Shown here in pieces: positions 52,699 through 61,421 of a DNA stretch of 64,000 nucleotides. How positions within the stretch are numbered: position 1 is the stretch's first letter; each line of letters starts with the position of its first letter. The translations under genes and the position numbers were made by a program. The stretch is from Spirosoma rhododendri (GTDB lineage: Bacteria; Bacteroidota; Bacteroidia; Cytophagales; Spirosomataceae), in the NCBI RefSeq assembly GCF_012849055.1, contig NZ_CP051677.1, positions 3,053,001 through 3,117,000 of the forward strand. Reading direction: 5' to 3'. The notes beneath the pieces are model-generated. The model did no database searches and was not told the DNA's origin. It saw only the letters and a program-made list of their open reading frames with translations.

Positions 52699-53664
52699 AT
52701 GTCGTCGTGTATAATTATTGGTGCCGGTATGGCCGGACTGACTGCTGCTCAACAACTGGCCGGACGGGGCTGGCGCGTAACCGTGCTCGATAAAGGCCGG
52801 GGCGTGGGCGGGCGGCTGGCAACCCGGCGACTGACAAACGGACGTGCCGACCACGGCGCGCAGGTGATCCGGGCGGAGTCGGCGGAGTTTCGTGCCTGGC
52901 TGACATCCGCCGACACTGAGGCCGCACTGGCGGAATGGCCGGTCGACCCCGCCGGAACCGGCTGGATTGGGCGCGACGGCATGAACCGGGTCGCCAAACA
53001 GCTTGCCGACGGGCTGACCATTGAGACCGAACAAACCGTAACGTCGGTGCATATGGAACCGGATGGCTGGCGCGTCGAAACGAAAACCGGACAATCGTTT
53101 CAGGCCGACGCACTCCTTTGTATCATTCCCGCTCCGCAGGCGCTGACCCTGTTTGGCGATGCATCGAACCTGCTTAGGTCAACAGATCGGGATGCGCTTC
53201 AACAGATTCAGTACGAGCCCTGTTTGTCGGTTCTGGTGACGCTGAATCAGTCGGGTAGCATCCCGGCACCGGGCGGGCTGTGGCTCGACCGACCCGACAT
53301 TGCCTGGCTCGCCGACAATCAGCAGAAGGGTATATCGCCCGATCAGCCCACGGCCACGATACTGGCGAGTACTGCCTTCAGCCAAACACACCTGGACGGT
53401 GATCTGAATGCGGCCGGGCAGCAACTACTCGCACAACTCACCGACTACCTGCCTGCGGAGGCCGTTGCGGATGTACAGGTACACCGCTGGCGATACAGTC
53501 AGGTGACGCAGGCATACCCGGAGCCGTTTCACCGGGCTGCAACGACAGTGCCCCTGCTGTTTGGGGGCGACGGGTTTGGCGGAGCCGCACCGTTCGACCC
53601 GCACCTGAACGTCGAGCGGGCGTTTTTGTCGGGTCGTCGCATGGCCGACGCGCTGCTTGCGTAG
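52699..53664 (+). CDS. FAD-dependent oxidoreductase, renalase-like
   Basis: A 321-residue flavoprotein. The dinucleotide-binding fold opens at residue 4 as IIIGAGMAGLTAAQQLAGRG, followed by VLDKGRGVGGRLATRR, which contacts FAD, and ADHGAQ. The C-terminal FGGDGFGGAAPFDPHLNVER closes the FAD site. This layout and length fit the COG3380 group, including bacterial renalases, which oxidise isomeric dihydronicotinamides. Another FAD enzyme of a different family is encoded convergently downstream. Confidence 0.85.
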   Translation: MSSCIIIGAGMAGLTAAQQLAGRGWRVTVLDKGRGVGGRLATRRLTNGRADHGAQVIRAESAEFRAWLTSADTEAALAEWPVDPAGTGWIGRDGMNRVAKQLADGLTIETEQTVTSVHMEPDGWRVETKTGQSFQADALLCIIPAPQALTLFGDASNLLRSTDRDALQQIQYEPCLSVLVTLNQSGSIPAPGGLWLDRPDIAWLADNQQKGISPDQPTATILASTAFSQTHLDGDLNAAGQQLLAQLTDYLPAEAVADVQVHRWRYSQVTQAYPEPFHRAATTVPLLFGGDGFGGAAPFDPHLNVERAFLSGRRMADALLA

Positions 53665-53682
53665 TTATTGATAATTGCCCGG

Positions 53683-53787
53683 AGAGGTAGTTTGGGAAAG
53701 CACAATCCGGGTCGAAAAAGCCTTTTTTGTCATGACTCCGGCCGCCCGGCCCGAGCCATGACAAAAGCAATTTCCCAAACGACCTCT
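53683..53787. repeat. Nested inverted repeat between convergent FAD genes (E3)
   Basis: The outer arms AGAGGTAGTTTGGGAAA (53683-53699) and TTTCCCAAACGACCTCT (53771-53787) pair over 17 bases with one mismatch. Inside, CTTTTTTGTCATG pairs with CATGACAAAAG around a G+C-rich centre. The GTCATG...CATGAC part resembles the ends of the element at 16975. It is placed to terminate both flanking genes. Confidence 0.75.
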
Positions 53788-53839
53788 GAAGATATCTGTC
53801 CGGACTAAGTCGACAACCGGCTGCTACCCGGCTGTTGGC

Positions 53840-55138
53840 TTAGTCTGCGCGCAGGATCTGCTCGGCTACCAGCCGACCCGTTTGCAGAGCGGCATTCAGT
53901 GACGGGTAGGCCGATTGGTCGCCACATTGGTATAACTTATCAGCCAGTTTAAGCGGTCGGTGCGTCAGGCCAGCGCTGGGCGACGCCGGGCTGTAGGCGG
54001 GTAGTGCCTGCGGAATGTGGTAGGTGCGCAGGTGCCGCCACTGCTGTACTCCCTCGCCAAACCAGTCGGTCAGTTCACGCCGGATGCGGTCGGTTAGGGA
54101 ATCTTCGTTAACCGTTTCCAGCCCCTGCGTACTAACCGAAATCAACCGCTGACCGGCAGGGGCGTAGCTCGGCGCAATGTCGCTGACGACCGTCATATTG
54201 TGCACTGCCGATGAGCGTCGGGGGTTGAGCATCAGCATCTTTTTAGGCAGATCCGCGGGAAGCTGCCAGCTATCGGGCGTGGCAAAATACGTACAGGTCG
54301 TGTGGTTGAACGCGCTGCTATCGGGGGCGGGGCGGTTCAGAAGCCGGGCCGCCGACGCCGGGTCGACCGCCAGCACAACCGTTTCGGCCTGAATCGTCCG
54401 GCCGTCGGCCAGCATCACCCGCGTGCCATCGAGTTGCGCGACGGGGCTGTTGAGCTGGATTTGTTCGGGCGATAGCCGACGGGCTAACTGATTGGCCAGT
54501 TCGCCGATGCCGAGAGCGGGAACGGCCGCATCGCCCGAAAAAAACATACGGAAGCAGAAATCGAAAAACGTGGATGAGGTCGTCAGGGCATCTTCCAGGA
54601 ATACGCCCCCGAAAAAAGGCCGGAAGAAAAGGTCGATGATTCGGTCGGAAAAGCCCAGTTCGTGCAGTCGCTGCAACGTCGTCGTGGGTGTTTGCTGAAA
54701 CAGTTCGTCGATGGGCAGGCTTTGCGTCTGGCGCAGCAGTTCTACGATCCGCAGCTTGTCGGCCAACGTACCAATGGGCGACGCTAGGGTCTGAAACACC
54801 GACAGCGGCTCCTGAAACGGGTTAAACAGCGACAGCCACGACTTGCCTGCATCGGCCTGTGGATTGCGGATGAGCGCCCCCGACCTGAACCGGGCCAGGT
54901 CAAGGTCGTCGTAGCGAAGCAGCCGCTGCGCTTCCGGATAGGCCGTGAGCAGAATCTGAAATCCCCGGTCGAGCCGAAAGCCGTCGACCAGATCCGTGCG
55001 GACGCGCCCCCCCACGCCATCACTACCATCGAGCAGGAGCGCGTCGATACCGGCGGCTTTCAACCGAACCGCGCAGGCTAAGCCGGCCATACCAGCACCG
55101 ACAATTAAAACGGGAACAGGAGTACTGGAAGAATTCAT
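53840..55138 (-). CDS. FAD-dependent amine oxidase/protoporphyrinogen oxidase-like protein
   Basis: The start at 55138 (MNSSSTPVPVLIVG) puts the FAD-binding motif VPVLIVGAGMAGLACAVRL near the N-terminus; another ATG lies at 55144. The 432-residue protein continues with LLDGSDGVGGRVRTDLVDGF and ends YQCGDQSAYPSLNAALQTGR, the C-terminal FAD contact of the amine-oxidase superfamily. The middle part (FFRPFFGGVFLEDALTTSS) is typical of a bacterial group annotated only as FAD-dependent oxidoreductase. Desaturase- or amine-oxidase-type activity is possible; haem synthesis is unlikely from context. Confidence 0.82.
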   Translation of the reverse strand: MNSSSTPVPVLIVGAGMAGLACAVRLKAAGIDALLLDGSDGVGGRVRTDLVDGFRLDRGFQILLTAYPEAQRLLRYDDLDLARFRSGALIRNPQADAGKSWLSLFNPFQEPLSVFQTLASPIGTLADKLRIVELLRQTQSLPIDELFQQTPTTTLQRLHELGFSDRIIDLFFRPFFGGVFLEDALTTSSTFFDFCFRMFFSGDAAVPALGIGELANQLARRLSPEQIQLNSPVAQLDGTRVMLADGRTIQAETVVLAVDPASAARLLNRPAPDSSAFNHTTCTYFATPDSWQLPADLPKKMLMLNPRRSSAVHNMTVVSDIAPSYAPAGQRLISVSTQGLETVNEDSLTDRIRRELTDWFGEGVQQWRHLRTYHIPQALPAYSPASPSAGLTHRPLKLADKLYQCGDQSAYPSLNAALQTGRLVAEQILRAD

Positions 55139-55172
55139 CAGCATACACAAACTAAATAACGCGACAGCGCAC

Positions 55173-55202
55173 CAAAAATACGGCTTCACCCTGCCCGGCA
55201 AA
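55173..55202 (-). promoter_or_regulatory. Bacteroidota-type promoter of the FAD enzyme gene
   Basis: On the minus strand, TTTG (55202-55199), an 18-base spacer and TATTTTTG (55180-55173), about 35 bases before the start codon. Confidence 0.55.
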
Positions 55203-55306
55203 CCAGAATCCGCTGATTGACTGGTACTTTTTTTATAAAAATTGACTTAAACGGAGATAATAAAAAAATAATATGCTGATTGTCAGGGGATATATAAGAA
55301 AGGGAA

Positions 55307-55335
55307 TTGATTTTTTCTGCGCATTATTAATTTTG
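55307..55335 (+). promoter_or_regulatory. Bacteroidota-type promoter of pabA/trpG
   Basis: TTG (55307-55309), an 18-base spacer and TAATTTTG (55328-55335). The predicted start lies just before the inverted repeat at 55344, so the repeat would be transcribed as a leader of about 145 bases. Confidence 0.55.
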
Positions 55336-55343
55336 CCATCACT

Positions 55344-55482
55344 AGAGTTATAAAGTTGTAGAGTTAGACAGTTGTAAAGTTATAGAGTTGCGGTTCCCCG
55401 CTGGGACTGGCGCGGCTACCGGTCGGAAAGGCTGACGCGCCAGCCAGCTTTATAACTTTACAACAATACAACTCTACAACTC
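55344..55482. repeat. GTTGTAGAG-family inverted repeat in the pabA/trpG leader (C1)
   Basis: The left arm (55344-55389) is made of AGAGTTATAAAGTTGTAGAG-like words. The right arm (about 55448-55482) is the imperfect complement. The centre holds GACGCGCCAGC (55434-55444), shared with the repeats at 13325 and 61421. The remaining gap back to 55139 is AT-rich and carries the two divergent promoters noted above. Confidence 0.8.
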
Positions 55483-55489
55483 AAAAAAT

Positions 55490-56107
55490 ATGAACCTGCT
55501 GGTTGTCGATAATTTCGATTCGTTCACCTACACCCTTGTCGATTACCTGCGGCAGGCCGGGGCGACGTGTCGGGTTGTACGGAACGATGCCCCGTGGAGT
55601 CAGCTGACGCAACCCTGCGATGCGGTCATGCTATCGCCCGGTCCGGGAACGCCCCGGCAGGCTGGTCGGTTGATGGATGTGATTGCTCACTTTCACGAGC
55701 AGGTGCCAATGTTGGGTGTTTGTCTGGGCCATCAGGCCATTGGCGCGTTTTTCGGCGCGCAGCTGACAACGGCAGATCGGCCCATGCACGGAAAAGTGTC
55801 GACGATCACAACCGACCCAACCGATGCGCTGTTTGCCGGTTTGCCGGAGCAGTTTGGCGTAACGCGTTATCACTCGCTGGTGCTGCGCGATCTGCCCGGT
55901 GCGCTTGTCAGCACGGCTCAGACCGACGGGGGCGAAATTATGGCACTGCGCCATCAGTGGTTGCCGCTCTGGGGCGTACAGTTTCACCCCGAAGCGATCC
56001 TGACCGAATACGGGCTGGAAGTAATACAGAACTGGATTACCATTTGTCAACACCATAGCCTGACCGGCAGCGGGGAAACCCTGAGCCGGGTGGCTGATTT
56101 AGCGTAG
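55490..56107 (+). CDS. pabA: Anthranilate/aminodeoxychorismate synthase glutamine amidotransferase
   Basis: A 205-residue class I glutamine amidotransferase. It opens LLVVDNFDSFTYTLVDYL, has SPGPGTP, the nucleophile Cys in GVCLGHQAIG and the His-Glu pair in GVQFHPEAILTEYG. It supplies ammonia to chorismate-using component I to make 4-amino-4-deoxychorismate (folate) or anthranilate (tryptophan). No component I or trp gene is adjacent, so PabA and TrpG cannot be separated; I use pabA provisionally. The gene starts right after the C1 repeat, and the next gene follows by nine bases. Confidence 0.9.
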   Translation: MNLLVVDNFDSFTYTLVDYLRQAGATCRVVRNDAPWSQLTQPCDAVMLSPGPGTPRQAGRLMDVIAHFHEQVPMLGVCLGHQAIGAFFGAQLTTADRPMHGKVSTITTDPTDALFAGLPEQFGVTRYHSLVLRDLPGALVSTAQTDGGEIMALRHQWLPLWGVQFHPEAILTEYGLEVIQNWITICQHHSLTGSGETLSRVADLA

Positions 56108-56116
56108 TATACTGGT

Positions 56117-56895
56117 ATGAACTATCAGATTCAGGAAGAAGGCGGTTTTCAGTACGTCGATGAAGGACAGGGCGAAGTGTTGCTGCTGTTGCACGGTTTG
56201 TTTGGCGCACTCAGCAACTGGGACGCGGTAATTCAGGGCTTCTCAGACCGGTACCGGGTCGTTATCCCGCTGATGCCAATTTACGAAATGCCCATCCGGC
56301 AGGCCAGTCTGGAAGGGTTACTCTCGTTTATCGAACGCTTCGTCGGTTACAAGAAACTCAACGACCTGACCCTGTTGGGCAATTCGCTGGGGGGCACATT
56401 GCGCTGCTCTACAGTTTTAAACACCCCGATCGGGTGCAGCGAATGGTGCTGACGGGTAGTTCGGGCCTGTTTGAGAACGGCATGGGTGGCTCGTTTCCCA
56501 AACGCGGCAGCTACGACTACATTGCCGAACGGGTCGCTTACACGTTCTACGACCCGAAAGTGGCCACCAAAGAACTGATCGATGAGGTGTTCGAGATCAC
56601 GAGCAGCATTCCCAAGTGCATGAGTATCGTGGGCATTGCCAAGTCGGCGCAGCGTAATAACGTCGCCAAAGATCTGCACAAAATTCAGGTGCCGACCCTG
56701 CTGGTGTGGGGGCTCAATGATACGATTACCCCCGCCGAGGTAGGCTACGAGTTCAACCGGTTGATCGAACGTTCGGAACTGCATTTTATCGATAAGTGCT
56801 GCCATGCGCCGATGATGGAGTGCCCCACGGACTTCAATCAACTGCTCGATGATTGGCTGATTCGGAACCCCATCGGCGAACTGGTGGTTGGATAA
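56117..56895 (+). pseudogene. Alpha/beta hydrolase, broken by a one-base frameshift
   Basis: Frames 56117-56452 and 56434-56895 form one hydrolase of about 259 residues. The oxyanion region is LLLLHGLFGALSNWD, the nucleophile elbow GNSLGG (G-x-S-x-G), the acid WGLNDTITP and the histidine in KCCHAPMMECP. The break lies in the G run just after the elbow (six G, 56389-56394): one more G gives LGGHIALLYSFKHPDRVQRM, the family sequence. It follows pabA by nine bases and probably shares its transcript. Its substrate is unknown. The lesion is probably a homopolymer read error. Confidence 0.85.
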
Positions 56896-57014
56896 GTGTC
56901 AGTTCGGCGCGCAGGTTGCCGGGTAAATCAGGCCAGCTGCGGAAAAAGTATAGCCAACCTATTTGGATTTTCCGTAGTTTTCTGACCAACATACTGTCGT
57001 TGACACCAATCGTT

Positions 57015-57683
57015 ATGCTGGCTGCTGAACTTATCGACCCAATGCTGCCAGCCCTGAAACCGACTGATTCGGTCGGGCAGGCGCTGGACTGGATGCAGGA
57101 GCATCGCATTGGCCAACTGGTCCTGATTGATCAGACTGACTATCAGGGAATTATTAGCGAAGAGTTATTGCTTGATATCGCCGACGACGAACGGCCACTG
57201 AGCAGTATGATGCACCTCTTTGAGCAGGTGAACGCCTACGAAGGGCAGCACCTGTTTGAAGTGCTGGGTCTGGTGATGCAGCACCGCATGGATGTTATTG
57301 CGGTACTCAATGAGGGCCGTGAATTTCTGGGTACTGTGTCGACGTCGGAGCTGTTACGGCAGTTTGCGCAGGAACTGGGCGTTCAGGAAGGTGGTGCCGT
57401 ACTGATGCTGAGCCTGGATGAGCGCGATTATTCGATGGCCGAGATCAGTCGGCTGATCGAGTCGAACAACGTTAAAATCATCAGTAGCTATTTCTCCAGC
57501 GCAGCCTACGGTATGCCCGACCGGTCACGACTGACGCTCAAGCTCAACCGGCAGAACATCACAGCCGTTATTTCCACACTAGAACGATTTGGGTATCAGA
57601 TCGAAGCGGCATTCGCCAATGTGCCCGTTGAGAGTATCGATCAGGATCGGCTCGATTCACTGCTGCGTTACTTAAATACATAG
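57015..57683 (+). CDS. CBS-domain protein
   Basis: The ATG at 57015 gives 222 residues beginning MLAAELIDPMLPALKPTDSV, the normal start of a CBS pair; a longer frame from 56853 overlaps the hydrolase gene. Two CBS motifs fill residues 1-125 (HRIGQLVLIDQTDYQGIISE and VIAVLNEGREFLGTVSTSEL). The remaining region (LSLDERDYSMAEISRLIESN) looks like an ACT-type fold. Such proteins sense adenine nucleotides. The gene directly precedes NAD kinase and the DUF6089 pair, a grouping I recall from related genomes. Confidence 0.85.
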   Translation: MLAAELIDPMLPALKPTDSVGQALDWMQEHRIGQLVLIDQTDYQGIISEELLLDIADDERPLSSMMHLFEQVNAYEGQHLFEVLGLVMQHRMDVIAVLNEGREFLGTVSTSELLRQFAQELGVQEGGAVLMLSLDERDYSMAEISRLIESNNVKIISSYFSSAAYGMPDRSRLTLKLNRQNITAVISTLERFGYQIEAAFANVPVESIDQDRLDSLLRYLNT

Positions 57684-57763
57684 TTTAAGGTTTACGGGTT
57701 AAGGTTTACGGTTTGACAGGCGCAGACTGACAACCTTAAACAGCAGACTTTAAACGTTGAACT
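57683..57763. repeat. GTTTAAGG-family inverted repeat (B4)
   Basis: The left arm holds two direct copies of a 14-15-base word, GTTTAAGGTTTACGG and GTTAAGGTTTACGG. The right arm (AACCTTAAAC...CTTTAAACGTTGAAC) is a loose complement. It fills the gap between the CBS gene and NAD kinase. Confidence 0.7.
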
Positions 57764-57768
57764 CATTT

Positions 57769-58644
57769 ATGAAAATTGCCATTCATGGGCGCAACTTCCC
57801 CGAATCAGCCCGACCCTATGTGCAGGCAATGTTCGAGGAGCTGACCAAACGACGAGTCGACGTATTGATCTCGGCGGACTACCGCGACTTTCTGGATTCG
57901 GCCGGGGTTGAACACGACAGTCAGGCTACTTACCGGCCTGAAGACGGGGTTACCGATGCCGATTTTATTTTTAGTCTGGGGGGCGATGGTACGCTGCTCG
58001 ACGCCGTTACGCATGTCGGCTCCCGGCAAATTCCCATCGTGGGAATCAACATCGGCCGGCTGGGCTTTCTGGCAACAGTGGCCCCGCCCTCGATCCGACT
58101 GATGATCGACGCGCTCTTCAATGGGCAATATGGCATCGACGAACGCACGCTGGTAAGCGTAAAGTCGACCCCCGACATCTTCGGCCCGCTACCATTTGGC
58201 CTGAACGATTTTACGATCACGCGCACCCAGACCTCGTCGATGATTACGGTGCATTCGTACCTCGACGGCGAATTTCTGAACTCCTACTGGGCCGACGGGC
58301 TAATCATCTCGACGCCGTCGGGCTCAACGGGCTACTCACTCAGCTGCGGTGGCCCGGTACTACTGCCCCAGACCAACAACCTGATTATTACGCCGATCAG
58401 TCCGCACAACCTGAATGTGCGGCCCATGATCGTGATGGACACCTGCCAGCTATCATTCGAGGTAGAAAGCCGAAGCGGTAACTTCCTGGCCGCGCTCGAT
58501 TCCCGCTCGTACACCGTCGATGTGTCGGCCCGGATCAGTGTGCAGAAAGAAAATTTTAAGGCCCGGCTGGTGAAACTGGGCGACGAGAATTTTCTGAACA
58601 CACTACGCAGCAAGCTCAACTGGGGCTGGGATATTCGCAACTAA
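57769..58644 (+). CDS. nadK: NAD kinase
   Basis: A 291-residue kinase phosphorylating NAD+ to NADP+. The start at 57769 (MKIAIHGRNF) is preferred to the upstream ATG at 57757 inside the repeat. The ATP-NAD kinase signatures are complete: SLGGDGTLLDAV with the catalytic Asp, GINIGRLGFLATV, and ADGLIISTPSGSTGYSLSCG. The C-terminal beta domain (SPHNLNVRPMIV) is normal. Two NAD-related genes, nadE and nadK, occur in this window 20 kb apart without an operon link. Confidence 0.95.
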   Translation: MKIAIHGRNFPESARPYVQAMFEELTKRRVDVLISADYRDFLDSAGVEHDSQATYRPEDGVTDADFIFSLGGDGTLLDAVTHVGSRQIPIVGINIGRLGFLATVAPPSIRLMIDALFNGQYGIDERTLVSVKSTPDIFGPLPFGLNDFTITRTQTSSMITVHSYLDGEFLNSYWADGLIISTPSGSTGYSLSCGGPVLLPQTNNLIITPISPHNLNVRPMIVMDTCQLSFEVESRSGNFLAALDSRSYTVDVSARISVQKENFKARLVKLGDENFLNTLRSKLNWGWDIRN

Positions 58645-58791
58645 GCTGGTCTGATCCTTGCACGGCAGATGGCAGGGTCATGTAGTAAACTACACGGCTT
58701 TTTTTAGCTATTTACCAATAAAAGCCACGAATTACCGTTTCGGAAGAGATTACGCTTTGATTCATCTGGTTGATTCGCCCATACATTCTTT

Positions 58792-59793
58792 ATGAAGAAA
58801 ATTCAATACCTGGCTGCTGGTGTGCTGTCGACTGCCGTGCTGTTTGCCGATGCAGTAGAAGGGCTGGCCCAGCGACGCGTCAATACGCATTTTTTGCCTT
58901 ATTCGTCGATTAGCTTCGGTGTCGGTTCGTCGCACTACTACGGTGACCTGGCGGGTTATCGTCAGTTCATCAAGGCCACGTACATCATGCCGCGCTGGAA
59001 CGTCGGTATCGGCTACACCCGGCAGTTTACACCAAAGTTTGCCGCGCGGGCCACGTTTACCTGGGCGCGGATTTCGGGCGACGACTACACGTTCAACAAA
59101 AACAACATTCAGGAGAATCTGCCGCAGTACGTCAGGAACCTGCACTTCCGCAACGACCTGAAGGAATTCGCCATTACCGGTATTTACAATCTTGTTCCGG
59201 ACGGACGCACCTCGGAAGAACGGGCTAAACTTACGCCGTATCTGTTTGGCGGTATTGCCCTGGTGGCGCACAGCCCCGAAGCCCGCACGCCCTACGTTGA
59301 AGGCAGCGACGACTCGCAGCGCTGGGTAAAGCTGCAACCGCTGCACACGGAAGGGCAGGGACAGCCGGGTTACGAAAAGCCGTATTCGCTGGTGACATTA
59401 GCCGTCCCGGTCGGAATTGGGGTGCGTTACAAGCTAAACGAGAGTTTCAACCTGGCGTTTGAGCTGGGGTACCGCTACACCTTTACCGATTACCTCGACG
59501 ACGTGGGGGGCAACTACGCTGCTGCCAATGTGCTTACGGGGCTGGCGGCAACGATGGCCGACCGGCGCGTTGAAGTAAACGCAGCCCGGCTGAAAAGCCA
59601 TCCAGATCGCTATCAGGCACTGGTCAATCTGTACCAAAGCGCTACACCTGAGGAACAGGCGAAAATCGGCAACGAGCTACAGGGCAACGTGGTGCGCGGA
59701 GCCGATGGCAAACTCAACGATGGCTATCTGCTGACCAGCTTCCAGATCCATTACATCATTCCGAGTAAGATCAAGTGTCCTCCGATTAGATAG
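58792..59793 (+). CDS. DUF6089 outer-membrane beta-barrel protein, long form
   Basis: A 333-residue exported protein; the signal peptide MKKIQYLAAGVLSTAVLF is cleaved near GLAQ. The pattern SISFGVGSSHYYGDLAGY, alternating aromatic strands (WNVGIGYTRQFTPKFAARAT) and the cysteine-containing end KIKCPPI fits DUF6089 porin-like proteins of Bacteroidota. An insertion near residues 245-305 is charged and soluble. The role is unknown; a structural or assembly function in the outer membrane is likely. Its TAG stop shares a base with the GTG start of the next gene. Confidence 0.82.
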   Translation: MKKIQYLAAGVLSTAVLFADAVEGLAQRRVNTHFLPYSSISFGVGSSHYYGDLAGYRQFIKATYIMPRWNVGIGYTRQFTPKFAARATFTWARISGDDYTFNKNNIQENLPQYVRNLHFRNDLKEFAITGIYNLVPDGRTSEERAKLTPYLFGGIALVAHSPEARTPYVEGSDDSQRWVKLQPLHTEGQGQPGYEKPYSLVTLAVPVGIGVRYKLNESFNLAFELGYRYTFTDYLDDVGGNYAAANVLTGLAATMADRRVEVNAARLKSHPDRYQALVNLYQSATPEEQAKIGNELQGNVVRGADGKLNDGYLLTSFQIHYIIPSKIKCPPIR

Positions 59794-60464
59794 TGACGAA
59801 ACAGAAACTTCATACGGCCCGGCTGCTTATAGCCGGGCTTTTTATCAGCCTGAACCTGCACGCTCAGAAAATCGAGGTGGGCGGTAGCCTGGGCGGAATG
59901 CTGTACAAAGGTGATGTGTCGACCCACCTCGATCCGCGGCTGTACCGGCCGGCGGGGGGCTTGTTTTTTCGGTACAATGCGACGCGGTCATTTTCCATGC
60001 GCCTGGGTATCGCCGTGGGCGGTATACGGGGCGACGATCAGCTCAGCAACGACCCGTTTCAGCAGGCCCGCAACTACAGCTTCCGCTCGTCGATCAGCGA
60101 ACTGACTGGCGATTTTGAGTACAATTTCCGGAACTATAACCCGCGCCCGAAAGCGAAAAACTGGACACCCTACGTGTTTGCCGGGCTGGGGCTGTTCAAC
60201 AGTACGAACAGCGTGGTGCGGGCGCGGGGCATGCTTAGTTTTCCGCTGGGTGTCGGTGTCAAATACGAGTTCCACCGTCCGTGGAGTATAGGGGCTGAAT
60301 TTGGTACCCGCTTCACCCGCTTCGATTACCTCGATGGCCTGGGCGACCGCACGTTTGGCACGACAACCGGCAGGCTGGGGCAGGGGAACCCGGCTTTGTC
60401 TGACAGCTACACGTACACGGCAATAACGCTTAGCTACACATTCTACAAAATAGTTTGCCCGTAG
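59793..60464 (+). CDS. DUF6089 outer-membrane beta-barrel protein, short form
   Basis: A 223-residue protein starting at GTG 59793, overlapping the preceding stop by one base, so the two are translationally coupled. Signal peptide cleaved near NLHAQ. The family marks KIEVGGSLGGMLYKGDVSTH, a long series of beta strands and a Cys-Pro end (KIVCP) recur. It is a shorter paralogue of the upstream gene. A terminator-like hairpin follows immediately. Confidence 0.82.
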   Translation: MTKQKLHTARLLIAGLFISLNLHAQKIEVGGSLGGMLYKGDVSTHLDPRLYRPAGGLFFRYNATRSFSMRLGIAVGGIRGDDQLSNDPFQQARNYSFRSSISELTGDFEYNFRNYNPRPKAKNWTPYVFAGLGLFNSTNSVVRARGMLSFPLGVGVKYEFHRPWSIGAEFGTRFTRFDYLDGLGDRTFGTTTGRLGQGNPALSDSYTYTAITLSYTFYKIVCP

Positions 60465-60465
60465 C

Positions 60466-60542
60466 AGTAGTTGGGGGCCGGAAAGAGATGTTACTGGTGC
60501 GTAAAGCGCTGGCAATGGTTCTTCCCGGCCCCAACTGCTTTT
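60466..60542 (+). terminator. Terminator-like hairpin after the DUF6089 pair
   Basis: AGTAGTTGGGGGCCGG pairs with CCGGCCCCAACTGCT (one bulged G and one wobble pair), with a long 46-base loop, followed by TTTT. Confidence 0.6.
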
Positions 60543-60571
60543 ACGCATATCCGCCATTGCTTCACATTCCG

Positions 60572-60579
60572 TATTTTTG
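60572..60579 (+). promoter_or_regulatory. Candidate -7 box of the M23 peptidase gene
   Basis: TATTTTTG fits TAnnTTTG, 51 bases before the ATG. The nearest TTG is only 12 bases upstream. Confidence 0.38.
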
Positions 60580-60629
60580 GGCACGTAACGAAAATCTGAC
60601 GGGTAGTGAATAGTAACGGGCACGCGCTT

Positions 60630-61421
60630 ATGCGGATACTGGGAATCGTGGGGGCAATACTGGTTGGGGGCCTCAATGTTGCATCGTCGCAGACGATAGT
60701 TACCGAACCCGACGAGCCAACTATCTATTCGTATTGCCAGCGGTTTCAGACACTGTACACGCAGATCCGGGAGCAATCAATCCTGCCCGACTCCGCCCGG
60801 AGTGAGTTCAGTCAGATCATGCTGGGCCTGAAACATCGCTTCGTTGCTGATGCCCTTGTCAGAACCGATAGTCTTCAGCGCGACAGCCTCCGCCGGACGG
60901 GTCGGTATTTTGCCTTTCCCATTCGCGGCTACAGTCCGCGCTCGATTGGCGGCACACACGGCGAAGGATACCGGGGAAAAGGGTTCGATCTATTCGATTA
61001 CAACGTCAGAGGGAGCCATCCGGCGCAGGATATTTTCATCGCCGATCGTAATCAGGATTGCGTCGACGATCAGACCGGACGACCGGCGGATGTGCTGGCC
61101 ATGACGAGTGGGGTGGTGCTGGCCATTGAAACGGCCTGGACGCCCGGCTCTGAGTACCGGGGTGGTAACTGGATCTGGGTGTACGACCCGGTGCTGAATG
61201 GCTTGTTTTACTACGCCCACAACCGGCTTGTCGACGTGCTGCCGGGACAGTGGGTAGGAGCCGGACAAAAGATTTCGGAAATGGGTCGGTCGGGGTTCAA
61301 CGCCTACAAAGCCCGCTCTCCGACGCACCTGCACCTGATGTATCTGCAAATCCAGCCCAACGGTCTTCCCGAACCCGAAGACACCTACAAGTGGCTTCTC
61401 TCAGCCCGACTTTCTAAATAA
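60630..61421 (+). CDS. M23-family peptidoglycan endopeptidase
   Basis: The ATG at 60630 gives a clean signal peptide (MRILGIVGAILVGGLNVASS); a GTG at 60606 is the alternative. The 263-residue protein has the LytM zinc site: His and Asp of SHPAQDIFI and the H-x-H of THLHLMY, in a lysostaphin-like fold with GKGFDLFDYNVRG before it. It should cut peptide cross-links in peptidoglycan in the periplasm. The N-terminal 80 residues are helical and may regulate access. It stands alone between two repeat or terminator structures. Confidence 0.88.
   Translation: MRILGIVGAILVGGLNVASSQTIVTEPDEPTIYSYCQRFQTLYTQIREQSILPDSARSEFSQIMLGLKHRFVADALVRTDSLQRDSLRRTGRYFAFPIRGYSPRSIGGTHGEGYRGKGFDLFDYNVRGSHPAQDIFIADRNQDCVDDQTGRPADVLAMTSGVVLAIETAWTPGSEYRGGNWIWVYDPVLNGLFYYAHNRLVDVLPGQWVGAGQKISEMGRSGFNAYKARSPTHLHLMYLQIQPNGLPEPEDTYKWLLSARLSK

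Noticed and set aside
56117..56895. Two separate small hydrolase genes
   Set aside because: The nucleophile elbow is in the first frame and the Asp and His in the second, so neither can be an enzyme alone.
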